This document shows positions 55,546-64,000 of a stretch of 64,000 nucleotides of DNA, piece after piece. This DNA comes from Craterostigma plantagineum. Its lineage: Eukaryota; Streptophyta; Magnoliopsida; Lamiales; Linderniaceae. Below the pieces are notes generated by a model. That model did no database searches, was not told the origin of the DNA, and saw only the letters and a list, made by a program, of their open reading frames with translations. The position numbers and the translations under genes are program-made. The stretch spans positions 62,001 to 126,000 of the forward strand of contig JAPQWV010000748.1 of NCBI GenBank assembly GCA_027422505.1, in the 5' to 3' direction. Numbering within the stretch: position 1 is the first letter of the stretch; each line of letters opens with the position of its first letter.

Positions 55546-56560
55546 ACACATATCGACATTTCTCATCAATGGGAGTGTCGACATCTTTAGCTAATATAAT
55601 ATAGATAAACTTTCGAATTCTGTTAGTTATTAAGGGAGGATTTCGAAGTCATTATTTAAAATACAGAAACATATCTGGAAAGATATCTTGGATATAATAT
55701 CAATATTTTGCTATAAGCTCATCTCGACATTATACTTACAATATCGAAACAACAAATGTCGGGATCTATTGTAAATGACTGATATCGGTGCATTGTCTAA
55801 ATATCGACATCTTATTTAATATTGATACCATCTCTCGACATTTAGCTTATAATATTATGTAAAACTCGAGATCTACTCTAATGTAGGCAGCGAAATCTTA
55901 TATGCTATATCAGGGAGAATTGTTCGAGGTCAAAGCATATGTTGAGATCAAACAAAAAGCTTATGTCGATATTTAATTGTTCTCAAGATCTATTGTAGAT
56001 ATGATATCGACATTTTGTTTGTATCCCAATGTACATCTCGAGATTTCTTTTAAATCTATGTGTATTTGTTAATCAATTTCGAGATTTAATATACAAGTGA
56101 GAAACCATATCGAGGTAGCTAATATAATGTCGAGCTAGTTGTATATAATATCGAGATCTTGTCGTATAGTTTAATTGTCGAGAGATATATATATCAAAAT
56201 ATGTATAGTGGAAAATGTCGGGAGTTATTCCTATAATGAACATCAAAATTGTTAGAGTAATGTCGACATTTGGTATTTATAATATCTCGACATTTTAGCT
56301 TGGAATGTTAACATTCATTTCGAAATTCTTAACATTATTTGGTTAACATGCATCTCGACATTTCATGTGGGATTTAAAGATCATCTCGACATTTGCTATA
56401 ATTGGACTAACATACATCTCGAGATTTAATTCCAATAGATATCAAGATCTTATGTAGTATTTAGATGTCGAATTATGGTATATATGAGGTCGAAATTCAT
56501 TTTTAAGACATGTCGAGATTTATACCGGAACTTATGTTGAGATTCATTTAACTCATGTAG
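55300..56560. repeat. Cluster of degenerate TCGACATT / TCGAGATT motifs
   Basis: About two dozen TCGA-centred phrases recur in some 1.25 kb of AT-rich sequence: tatcgacatctt, tctcgacatttagc, catctcgacattt, atatcgagatctt, catgtcgagattta. They are irregularly spaced and in both senses, since the core is a palindrome. A (TA)n run lies at 55512-55543. The cluster lies in what is probably the U3 part of the Gypsy LTR, upstream of a gag at 57903. Confidence 0.75.
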
Positions 56561-57743
56561 AGATCTATTTCAAAACCCATAAAAGTCAAAACTAGGGTTT
56601 TCAAATTAAGCTAATTTCGTGAAATTAAAATTAGACTAACAAACCCTAATTTTATATGTTTCAATATTTAGGGTTCGAAGGTTAGCAATTTACAGTACGA
56701 TAAGCTAATAGCTAAGGATACCAGGTAAGTGGGAATTTCAACTACAACACATAAATTATTTGTATGTGCTTGAATTACGTGACTATGTGCTTGGATGTTT
56801 ATATTATTACGTGAATTATTTAACATGCTTCTGATATTAATTCACATTGCATATTCATGTGCATGCACGGGACATTTGGGGTTTACGTGAGATGAGCATG
56901 CACGGTATTTACCGCCTGAGGGCGAATGATATTTGCCGATATAGGCATTTGATGTCGACTCGTAGTTGAGTCAGGGCTACTTCTATGGCACCATGACGGC
57001 GTGGTGCGTCGTCGATTATATTATATATTTATTTGGGCTTCTGCCCTGTTTATTTTATTTGGGCTGATGCCCTGATAGCGGAGGGATGCGACCTGGGAAG
57101 GAGCGACCTAGGGGGAAACCCTAGCGTAGGCTAACCAGCGTAGGCTACCAGCGTGGGCTACCGCACGGCAGAGGGGACGACCTGGGAGGGTGCGACCTAG
57201 GGAAACCTAGCGTAGGCTACCCAGCGTAGGTCACTGCCACGTTTATCCGTGTTGGATTAGAGCTCTTTATGGTGCATAGCAAGTTAGCCGAGGGCCCTGA
57301 GAGATATGAGATTGAGTTTGATTTACGAGGTGTGGGATGCATTGGCGCGGATGCCTTTGCGGGGTTTTCACGTTCACGACACTGCATATTCCTACTTACT
57401 GAGTTTTATAGCTCACCCCTTACTTTATGTGTTGTAGGTGCACGCGACCACGGTACGTGATCGCTTCTGATGGCAAGGCTTTCCTTTTGAAGCTTCCAGC
57501 GACTTTTGAGGGTGGTGTGTACATAGATGCGACCTGTGTGGCCGGGCGTTAGGGTTTCTTTTGCTTCGCACTTGTACACTTCCCTTGTATATAGGGTCGG
57601 AGCGATATTTTGAGCATGTACATAATGAATTCCTTTATATAAAAGGAAAAATTTAATACGCATTTTTGCATATTGTTTACTTTATATTATATTTAGTCGC
57701 GTAAGATAACATTAGAATGGTTAGTAGATGGCGGGGCGCCACA
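56561..57743 (+). repeat. 3' part of a Ty3/Gypsy 5' LTR
   Basis: The segment ends GGCGGGGCGCCACA at 57743, a few bases before a Met primer site and 160 bp before a Gypsy gag. It includes imperfect short repeats at 57040-57240: tgggcttctgccctg / tgggctgatgccctg, three or more gcgtaggcta units, and paired gggaggg-gcgacctaggg phrases. Such GC-rich repeats are common in chromovirus-type LTRs. The LTR start is unresolved, so the boundary given is arbitrary. Confidence 0.6.
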
Positions 57744-57746
57744 GGG

Positions 57747-57758
57747 TGGTATCAGAGC
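57747..57758 (+). other. Gypsy primer binding site
   Basis: TGGTATCAGAGC, initiator-Met type, three bases after the LTR end. Confidence 0.88.
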
Positions 57759-57902
57759 TTCGGTTGCAGGTTCTGTAGACTGTCTATGTACACACACTCA
57801 AAAGCGTGGAAGCAGCCTTGCTAGTAAGTTTTTGTTCCTGTTATTTTTGTTTGTGTTGCGTAATTTATTGGCCTTAGGGACATCAGGGTAGGAATATTTA
57901 CG

Positions 57903-59039
57903 ATGGGTAGAACAAGAAGTGAAGGTAGTGGGAGCTCCGATCGGGGTAGAGAACCCGAAACACCGACTGATAATCGTGACGCTGCTATTCTCCAACTTAC
58001 GGAGTTAGTACGTCAGCAATCTGCCCAGATCCAAGAATTAATTCAACATCGAAACACTGAGGGGCAACAAACCAGCGGACCTTCCCAGGCAGAAAGGATC
58101 GAGATCGTTGGGGAACGGTTTCGCAAACTCAATCCGCCTACATTCGAAGACGCTATCGATCCCACGTCTGCTGAGGATTGGTTAAGGACCCTTGAAAGTA
58201 TGTTCCAGTACAGCCGCATACCCGAGGAAGAGAAAGTGTTATGTGCTGCGTTTCTACTGCGGGGGAGTGCAGGTCATTGGTGGGACACCATCCTGGCAAT
58301 CGAGGTCCCGATCACGATGAGCTGGGATCGTTTCAAAGAACTCTTCAGGAGCAAGTACTTTACTGCTCCAGTGCGAGCCCAGAGAATGAATGAGTTTATT
58401 AATCTTCGCCAGGGGCCGATGACAGTGGCGGAGTACATCCGCAAATTCGAACAGTTGTCGAGGTTTGCCACTCACATGGTTAGCACTGATACCCTGAAGA
58501 TCGAACGCTTTTTGGAGGGCCTGAAGCCAGAATTGTATCGCGATGTAAATATGGCCGGGCTTCAGGGAGCCACATACGCTCAAGTTGCGGAATGGGCATT
58601 AGTTGCTGAACAGGCCGAGACCAGAATCATTCGTGCCCAAGAGGCAAAGAGAAAATTTGTTCAAGGAACACAGTGGAGTGGAGGAAACCAGAAGAAGCGG
58701 TTCTTCGTAAAGGGCGTAAAGCCTAATTTCCAGAATAGACCTGGACCACCTCAACAACCAAATCAGATGCCACCAAGGTTTCCCGCACCAGTACCAAATT
58801 GTCCAAGGTGTGGGAGACGACATTTTGGTAACTGTCCTCCACAGTTGGCGTGGGCTAACTCACCGAGCTTTCTGGTAACTCGCGAGTACTGCTGGACAAC
58901 AAATTTGGAGCGAATTACAAAGGCATTTATAGACGCCAAGTGGCGAGCCACAACATATGATACATGGAAAAGAGTTAAGTTAAGGAGGTCTGGAAGAACG
59001 AAATGCTTTGAGCTTAAGTGGGGAATTTGTTGGGAGTAA
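57903..59039 (+). pseudogene. Ty3/Gypsy gag fused to a Copia 3' end
   Basis: The ATG at 57903 opens 378 codons. Residues about 80-240 are a Retrotrans_gag domain (FRKLNPPTFEDAIDPTSAED, LLRGSAGHWWDTI, WDRFKELFRSKYF, RFLEGLKPELYRDV), as in chromovirus-type Gypsy elements. The knuckle CPRCGRRHFGNC sits near residue 300. About 15 residues later the Gypsy match ends and about 60 unrelated residues follow, the last (CFELKWGICWE) read through a Copia purine tract (aagtgggga) and LTR start. Gypsy protease, RT and integrase are missing. The open frame across the joint is probably chance; the fusion implies a deletion joining a Gypsy 5' half to the 3' end of a Copia. Confidence 0.85.
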
Positions 59040-59347
59040 TCTCCAAGCAGCCAAAGGAAAAAAAAAATGAAGAAAATGACAATCATCAGTCGAAGAAAAA
59101 AAAAAACGGCGCAGCCCCTCATTTGTCCATGCATTTTCAACAAAGCAGATTTCCAAGGATCTTATCTTATCATCTAAGATTTGTATTATATAACATGTCT
59201 ATATATATGTGGTATGTAACGAGAGAAAAAAATGTGAGAGAGTGCAAAGCATAGAAAGAGCGTGAGAGTAGGTGAATTGTAAGAAAAAAAGGAATAGAGT
59301 GATTGGTGAGAAAGAATAAGATTATCTATTCTGTCCTCATATTCTCA
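59028..59347 (+). repeat. Copia 3' LTR after the Gypsy-Copia fusion
   Basis: TGTTGGGAGTAATC begins right after the purine tract, and the stretch ends ...ATATTCTCA, about 320 bp. It has no partner in the window. Copy A keeps only its last four bases (13679-13682), fixing the right breakpoint of the 8.56-kb difference. Confidence 0.65.
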
Positions 59348-59769
59348 GTCCCAATAATACTCACCATTTCACCTTCCCATCATTCAATCTAATAATAACT
59401 AAAACAACAGTTACTTGAATCAGCATTTAGAAATTATGATTCTTACGTTTTCATTTGAGACTCTTCGATCTTACCCTAAATCTCGAGATTAGGAGTAAAG
59501 AATAGATAATATTTACTTCCCCGATAGTATCTTTCTAGTTCGGTGACATAAATACAATCTGGATCATAAACCTGTGTTTCCGAGGCGCAAATTTCGTCCG
59601 CACTAGAAAACCCTCAGAACGCTTTGCAAATCGCGATTGTCAGCGTGTTAGTTTGGCTTCTTCATTTTGCAGGTAAGTCTCATTGTTCGATTCTGTCTTC
59701 TTATTAGTTTGGGTTTGTTCTGATTTCACGAGCAAACGTGATTTTCGCGATGATTCGTATCATGGTGGA

Positions 59770-60282
59770 TAGAGCTATCAATGGGCCGGGCCGGGCCTGG
59801 CTGGCCCGCATCCCGCCAAAGCCCGCTGTTTGGCGGGCCTTCAAAACTGAAGCCCAGCCCGCCCCACTAGCGGGCCGCGGGCCAGTCCCGCCCGCCATGA
59901 ATTTTTTTTAATTTTTTTATTTAAACTTTTTAATTAATTAAGAATAATTTATATAATTATGATATTTAAATATACATTAATTATGTATTAATTAATAAAT
60001 GCATCATTAATTATTTAATTATAATATTTAAATATAAATTAATTATGTATTAATTAATAAATGCATCATTAATTATAAATAAAATCATTAACTAAAATTC
60101 CTCTATTTAAATAAATATATATTTAATTTATAAAAAAAAGTAATAAAAAATATGGCGGGCCGGCCCGCCCCACCCCGCCTAGCCTGCAGCCCGCGCGGGC
60201 TAGCCCGTTAGGCCCGCCGCCCGCCCCATAGGCAGGGCGGGGCGGGCCGGCTCGCGGGCCGCGGGCTATTTTGACGGCTCTA
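59770..60282. mobile_element. hAT-type MITE in the P4 first intron
   Basis: 513 bp, with 8-bp TSD atggtgga at 59762-59769 and 60283-60290. Same insertion as 14105-14624, with small indels in the AT-rich core and a GC-rich deletion near 60215. Confidence 0.93.
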
Positions 60283-60643
60283 ATGGTGGATGAGTGGATT
60301 TGATATTTTTTCTTCTTGTCAAATAGTGAATTCATGGACCCAAATATCGGTCTTCCTTCATCCATTATGTTTGATTGTTTAAACATCATGTCCGAATTCC
60401 TTATCGTGCGATGTTAAACTGCTGCGAAATTTATCCATTTTTCTTCTCCGCGCTTATTATTTCACTTGGACCTTCATTATTTTTAAATTAGAGTGAAGTA
60501 GATTGACTGGAGATCTGAAAAGCAAAGTTTATTTATGCTTATGGCTGTCTAATGAGCATGAAGAAGGATTGGAAGACTTAAAGTAAATTGTTGTGAACCT
60601 CATTGATTGTTGTTAGATACAGTCCATTTCATGTATAATTTTC

Positions 60644-61781
60644 GGGCAAAGGCCTAACATAGTCCTCGATGTTTACCCAGTGAACCAATTTAGTCCCCGA
60701 TGTTCCGCGGAGAACAATTTAGTCATGGATGTCGAAAATGAATCAAAGTGGTCACTCCGTCAGTCCGAGCGTCAATTTAGACGGCGATGGTATTTTGCGA
60801 CGGTATTAGTGACTGATATTCCGTCGCTAAATGAAAGTTAAAAATGAGGAAAAATCCAAAAAAAAGGAAAAGAAATTAAAAAAAACAGAGTAAAAAATTC
60901 AAAAAAATAAAGAGAATATTATTAATAAATTAAATAAAAAATAAATAACAATAAAAAATAAATAATAATAAAAATAATAAACTAAAATTAAACTAAAAAA
61001 TGATAAATATAAATTTAACATTTAAAAATGTAAGAAATAAAAATACATTTATCTATTAAAAATTAAATAAAAAGGACAAATAAAATTAAGGATAAAAAAT
61101 GCCTCGAATTTTTTTTAACAAATATAGTTGGCTGATTGCATCGCCGTTACAGTTCTCGCAATTTCTTTTAACATTATCACGATTAATTGACGATAATTCC
61201 CGATCTCGTCTTTGTCTTAACGGCAATGCAATAATCCTAGTATATTTGTTAAAAAAAATTCGAGAACTGGGACGATTATATCCTCATTAACTTGGCAGGG
61301 ACGGTCTTCGTAAAACTTTTAGAGGCATTTTTATCCTTAATTATATTTTTTTATTTTTATTTAATTTCTAATAAACAAATATATTTTTATTTTTACTTTT
61401 TTTTCAAATCTTAAATTTATAGTTATAATTTTTTATTGTAATTTTAGTTTATTATTTTATTTTTTATTATTATTTATTTTTTATTTAATTATTAGTAATA
61501 TTCTCTTTCTTTGAATTTTTTATTCTATTTTTTGAATTGTGTTCCTTTTTTTTTGGATTTTTTCCTCATTTTTAATGTTTTTTTAACTTTCTCATTTAGC
61601 GACGGAATATCCGTCGCTACCGTCGCAAATACCATCGCCATCTAAATTGACGCTCTGACTGACGGAGTGACCAATTGGGTCATTTTCGATAACAACAGGG
61701 ACTAAATTGGTCTCCGGAGAACATAAGGGATTAAATTGGTTCACAGGGTAAACATTGGGGACTATTTTAGACTTTTGCCCC
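60644..61781. mobile_element. Mutator-like fold-back element in the P4 first intron
   Basis: 1138 bp with 9-bp TSD ataattttc at 60635-60643 and 61782-61790. Same insertion as 14985-16108. The left end has one G fewer. A-runs and T-runs differ in length between copies. Confidence 0.92.
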
Positions 61782-62342
61782 ATAATTTTCAGAAACCATA
61801 AATTGTTCTTGCTTGCCAGTTCAATTTACGTATTTACTCTTATATTCAGAAAAAGAATTCACTTGAAATGGTTAACTGGGAAACCGCAGAGGCTTATGAT
61901 GCATGGAGAGCGCAGTCACATAATCCCATTTGTCATATGGTTGGTGAAAAAATCATTCAAGGGACGCAACTAATGAGGTTAGAGAGGAAAGTTCGATGCA
62001 ACTAATATTGAGAAACGAGAGTTAAGTGGACAATGGGGTTGAACATATCAACAATAATGCTTAAAGTGAAGAAGAGGAAGGGAACTTACAAGTCGAAAAT
62101 ACATTCGAACGCTTTATTAGTACTTTCAGAAGGATTGAACGAATCATTAACAAGAGCGCGGAAGTAGAAAACGAGTTGAAAGAGACGTATGAGAAGGTGA
62201 TGGAAGTTCTGAATCCCTAGGAAACGTCTGGGACTCTTCTTTTGGCTTCGGATTATTGTTGTTATTGATAGTTTCTCTTAAATATATAATATATTTTTTA
62301 TGTTTGTCATATTGTTGGTGAAAAATCATTCAAGGGACACAT

Positions 62343-63275
62343 TGTTAGAAATCTTGAATCAAAGAATTCAGATTAAACAGTTTTGGTGATTGTCCAAACT
62401 CGACTGAGTATACCGGTTAAACGAAGACTCAAGACCGAATACCAGTCAGTAGTTCACAAGCGCACCAGAAAACGGATGTAAACCGCCAAGACCGAAGTGT
62501 AGATACCGGACCTGCCACGTGGACGAAAATTCGAAATTTTTCAAGGCAGGATGTTGAAGACTTCTGATAGAACATTTAATGCAAGGCTGCCAGGAAAAAA
62601 CCAAGCTGAAGTCAAGCCAAGCTAAAAGAGGAAAAAGCAATTGGCACAGCGCAAACTGCTACGGAAACCGGACAGTATCCGTTTTGGGTAAATAACATTT
62701 AATGCACTGTCCGGTACAAGGAGCTATCTCACAACGACTCCCTTCATCAAGCTCAACTATAAAAAGGAGAGAGGCGTGATGAAGACGGACGACGACCAAC
62801 CTTGAAAGTGAAAAACAAGTGAAAATCTGTTTAAGCGAGTCATTTGAGTGTTGTCCTCACTGTACGTAGACCAGTTTTGTTTAGTAAGTGAGTTATTTCC
62901 AAGGGACTTTAACAAGCTCTTGAAGTAGGTGGATTGTATTATGCGACTGCCTAGGTGATTCATTAGATTAAAGTTGAGGGCAGCTGGGTGGGTTGTACAC
63001 AGTGTATAACTGAAGATCTAGCGAACCTTCCTTGCGAGGAAGAAGGGGAGACGTAGGAGAATTAACTCCGAACTTCCAGAAACAAACCGGTGTTCCTTCA
63101 CACACACAAACACATGACATTTATTATCGGTCTTGGTTCAAAACCGACTGATCTGTTTCCGCACGATACACTTAGAACAATATCAAGTACCGGTATTGAC
63201 CCTAACCGTTTAAGTATCGAAAAAGAGTCTAGCGTTTATTCACCCACCCTCTAAACGCGATAGCCGATCCTAACG
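62343..63275 (+). mobile_element. Solo Copia-type LTR (copy B)
   Basis: 933 bp, TSD cacat at 62338-62342 and 63276-63280. Same as 19459-20389, with the same CCTAACG end and a TATA box near 62757. Confidence 0.9.
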
Positions 63276-63410
63276 CACATGGGTTTCTCTATGGTTTGTC
63301 CTTAGGTAATAATGTTATGTATAATAGATGATGTGAAAATAAATGAATGTAATGAACCTTCAAAAAATGTGTGTGCTTCTTCATTGTTTCAATGCCCTGT
63401 TTGTATCGAA

Positions 63411-63800
63411 TGGTATCAGTATCAGAGCTTTAATAATAAGGGGCCAAAGCATGTCTTCAAACCAATCATGATCAAAGCATGTCTTCAAGCAACTTCTTAG
63501 GCACCGGACCTCCGGAATCGAAGGAGAGAACTACCATATATGGGACATTAAGATGAAGTCCTATCTCCAAGCTTTAAATCTATGGGAAGCAATGGATAAA
63601 GGAGCCGATACAACACCGTTAGGAGCAGATCCGACGATGTCGCAGATAAAGCAAAGAAAAAAAATAAAAGAAACCAAGGGCTTTGACGTGTCTTCACTCG
63701 GTTTTATCAGATGTCATATTTACAAGAATTATGACGCTCGAATCTTCAAAGGACGTGTGGGACAAGCTCAAGGAGGAGTTTAAAGGTAGCAAAAGAGATT
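63411..63800 (+). pseudogene. Copia-4B gag start
   Basis: The duplicated-core primer site TGGTATCAGTATCAGAGC is at 63411. The ATG is at 63479, followed by the same one-base loss as in A. The Gag reading YHIWDIKMKSYLQALNLWEA then LTCLHSVLSDVIFTRIM shows an intact Trp codon (DVWDKLKEEFKGS) where A has TGA. It is interrupted by the GC-rich hAT-like insert, in which the window ends. Confidence 0.82.
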
Positions 63801-64000
63801 CATTAATTAGACCATAGTTAACTACATATATATATATATATATTAATAAATACATAAGTATAAGTTGGTTATCCATAATTTATTAATAAATACCTTAATT
63901 AACTAAATAAATTAAAGTATAAATAAAAAATAAAAAATAAAAAATTCTAAGCGGGCCCGTGGGGCGGGTTGGGTTCCATTTTTTTAGGCCCGCTACATGG
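63801..64000. mobile_element. hAT-like insert in Copia-4B gag, cut by window end
   Basis: TA run, AT-rich core, then gcgggcccgtggggcgggttggg as in 20912-21115. The right end is outside the window. Confidence 0.5.

Larger units (their letters stand above)
59348..62342 (+). pseudogene. P4: duplicate of P1 without the LTR insertion
   Basis: The leader exon ends at 59672 (ttgcag before gtaagt). The intron 59673-61819 holds the hAT MITE and the fold-back element. The ATG at 61868 gives MVNWETAEAYDAWRAQSH. The filler-bearing deletion follows as in P1. The C-terminal remnant EEEGNLQVENTFERFISTF is contiguous here at about 62068-62217 and ends in TAG. It gives the uninterrupted version of the site filled at 16397 in P1. 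No functional product expected. Confidence 0.85.
37094..64000. repeat. Large duplicated block, copy B
   Basis: Partner of 1-21115. It begins 33 bases after the P2 stop codon. Copy A starts at the window edge, so a P2-like gene may also lie just left of the window. B contains 50782-59343, missing in A, and lacks the LTR element 16397-19181. Several frames are longer in B than in A (Athila gag, element F), where A has one-base changes. Confidence 0.93.

Noticed and set aside
1..64000. Endogenous pararetrovirus, Helitron or CRISPR-like arrays
   Set aside because: No coat/movement-protein motifs, no Rep-helicase, no Helitron end hairpin with CTRR, and no regularly spaced direct repeats were seen.

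Overview
The window is a repeat-dominated piece of a plant nuclear genome, most likely a eudicot. It is AT-rich, has GT-AG introns, and carries nested LTR retrotransposons with plant-type primer sites (initiator-Met tRNA for Copia and Gypsy elements, tRNA-Asp-like for an Athila-like element), a hAT MITE and a long-arm Mutator-like fold-back element. I see no prokaryotic-style genes, rRNA, tRNA or CRISPR array. The species cannot be told from the sequence.

Layout. Two near-identical copies of one block lie head to tail, about 37.1 kb apart. Copy A runs from the left edge to at least 21115; copy B runs from 37094 to the right edge. Each starts with a complete but dead Copia element (Copia-1, 5-bp TSD), then a Copia-2 LTR plus partial gag, an Athila-like LTR with gag but no pol, the 3' stump of a third Copia (Copia-3), and a reverse-oriented short Copia derivative ('F'). 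The copies differ at two large sites. B keeps 8562 bp (50782-59343) that A lacks. A holds a 2785-bp non-autonomous LTR element (16397-19181) absent from B.

Between the copies (21-34 kb) lie a decayed Copia-4, an LTR-like region, a small TRIM-like pair, and two related reverse-oriented Copia deletion derivatives (NA-1, NA-2). A solo Athila-like LTR sits inside the gag of NA-2.

The only non-retroelement genes recognised form a small family, called P here, with copies at about 13.7-19.5 kb (P1), 33.4-37.1 kb (P2), 51.5-54.8 kb (P3) and 59.3-62.3 kb (P4), plus a stray 3' flank at 25.8-26.4 kb. The family has a 5' leader exon, an intron of about 0.5 kb, and an exon starting MVNW.(T/I)AEAYDAWR. 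In P2 further exons follow that encode a Ulp1/SENP-like (peptidase C48) domain with its His, Asp, Gln and Cys all present. P2 carries a 2-bp frameshift. P3 has the longest open N-terminal exon but has lost the protease. P1 and P4 are gutted, and their first intron is swollen by the hAT MITE and the fold-back element.

No operon-like cooperation is expected. The window is best read as a tandemly amplified P locus invaded by successive retrotransposons, with enough TSDs, empty sites and nesting to order many events. All homology calls are from motif recognition by eye; no database was searched. Coordinates of element ends without a TSD are approximate.
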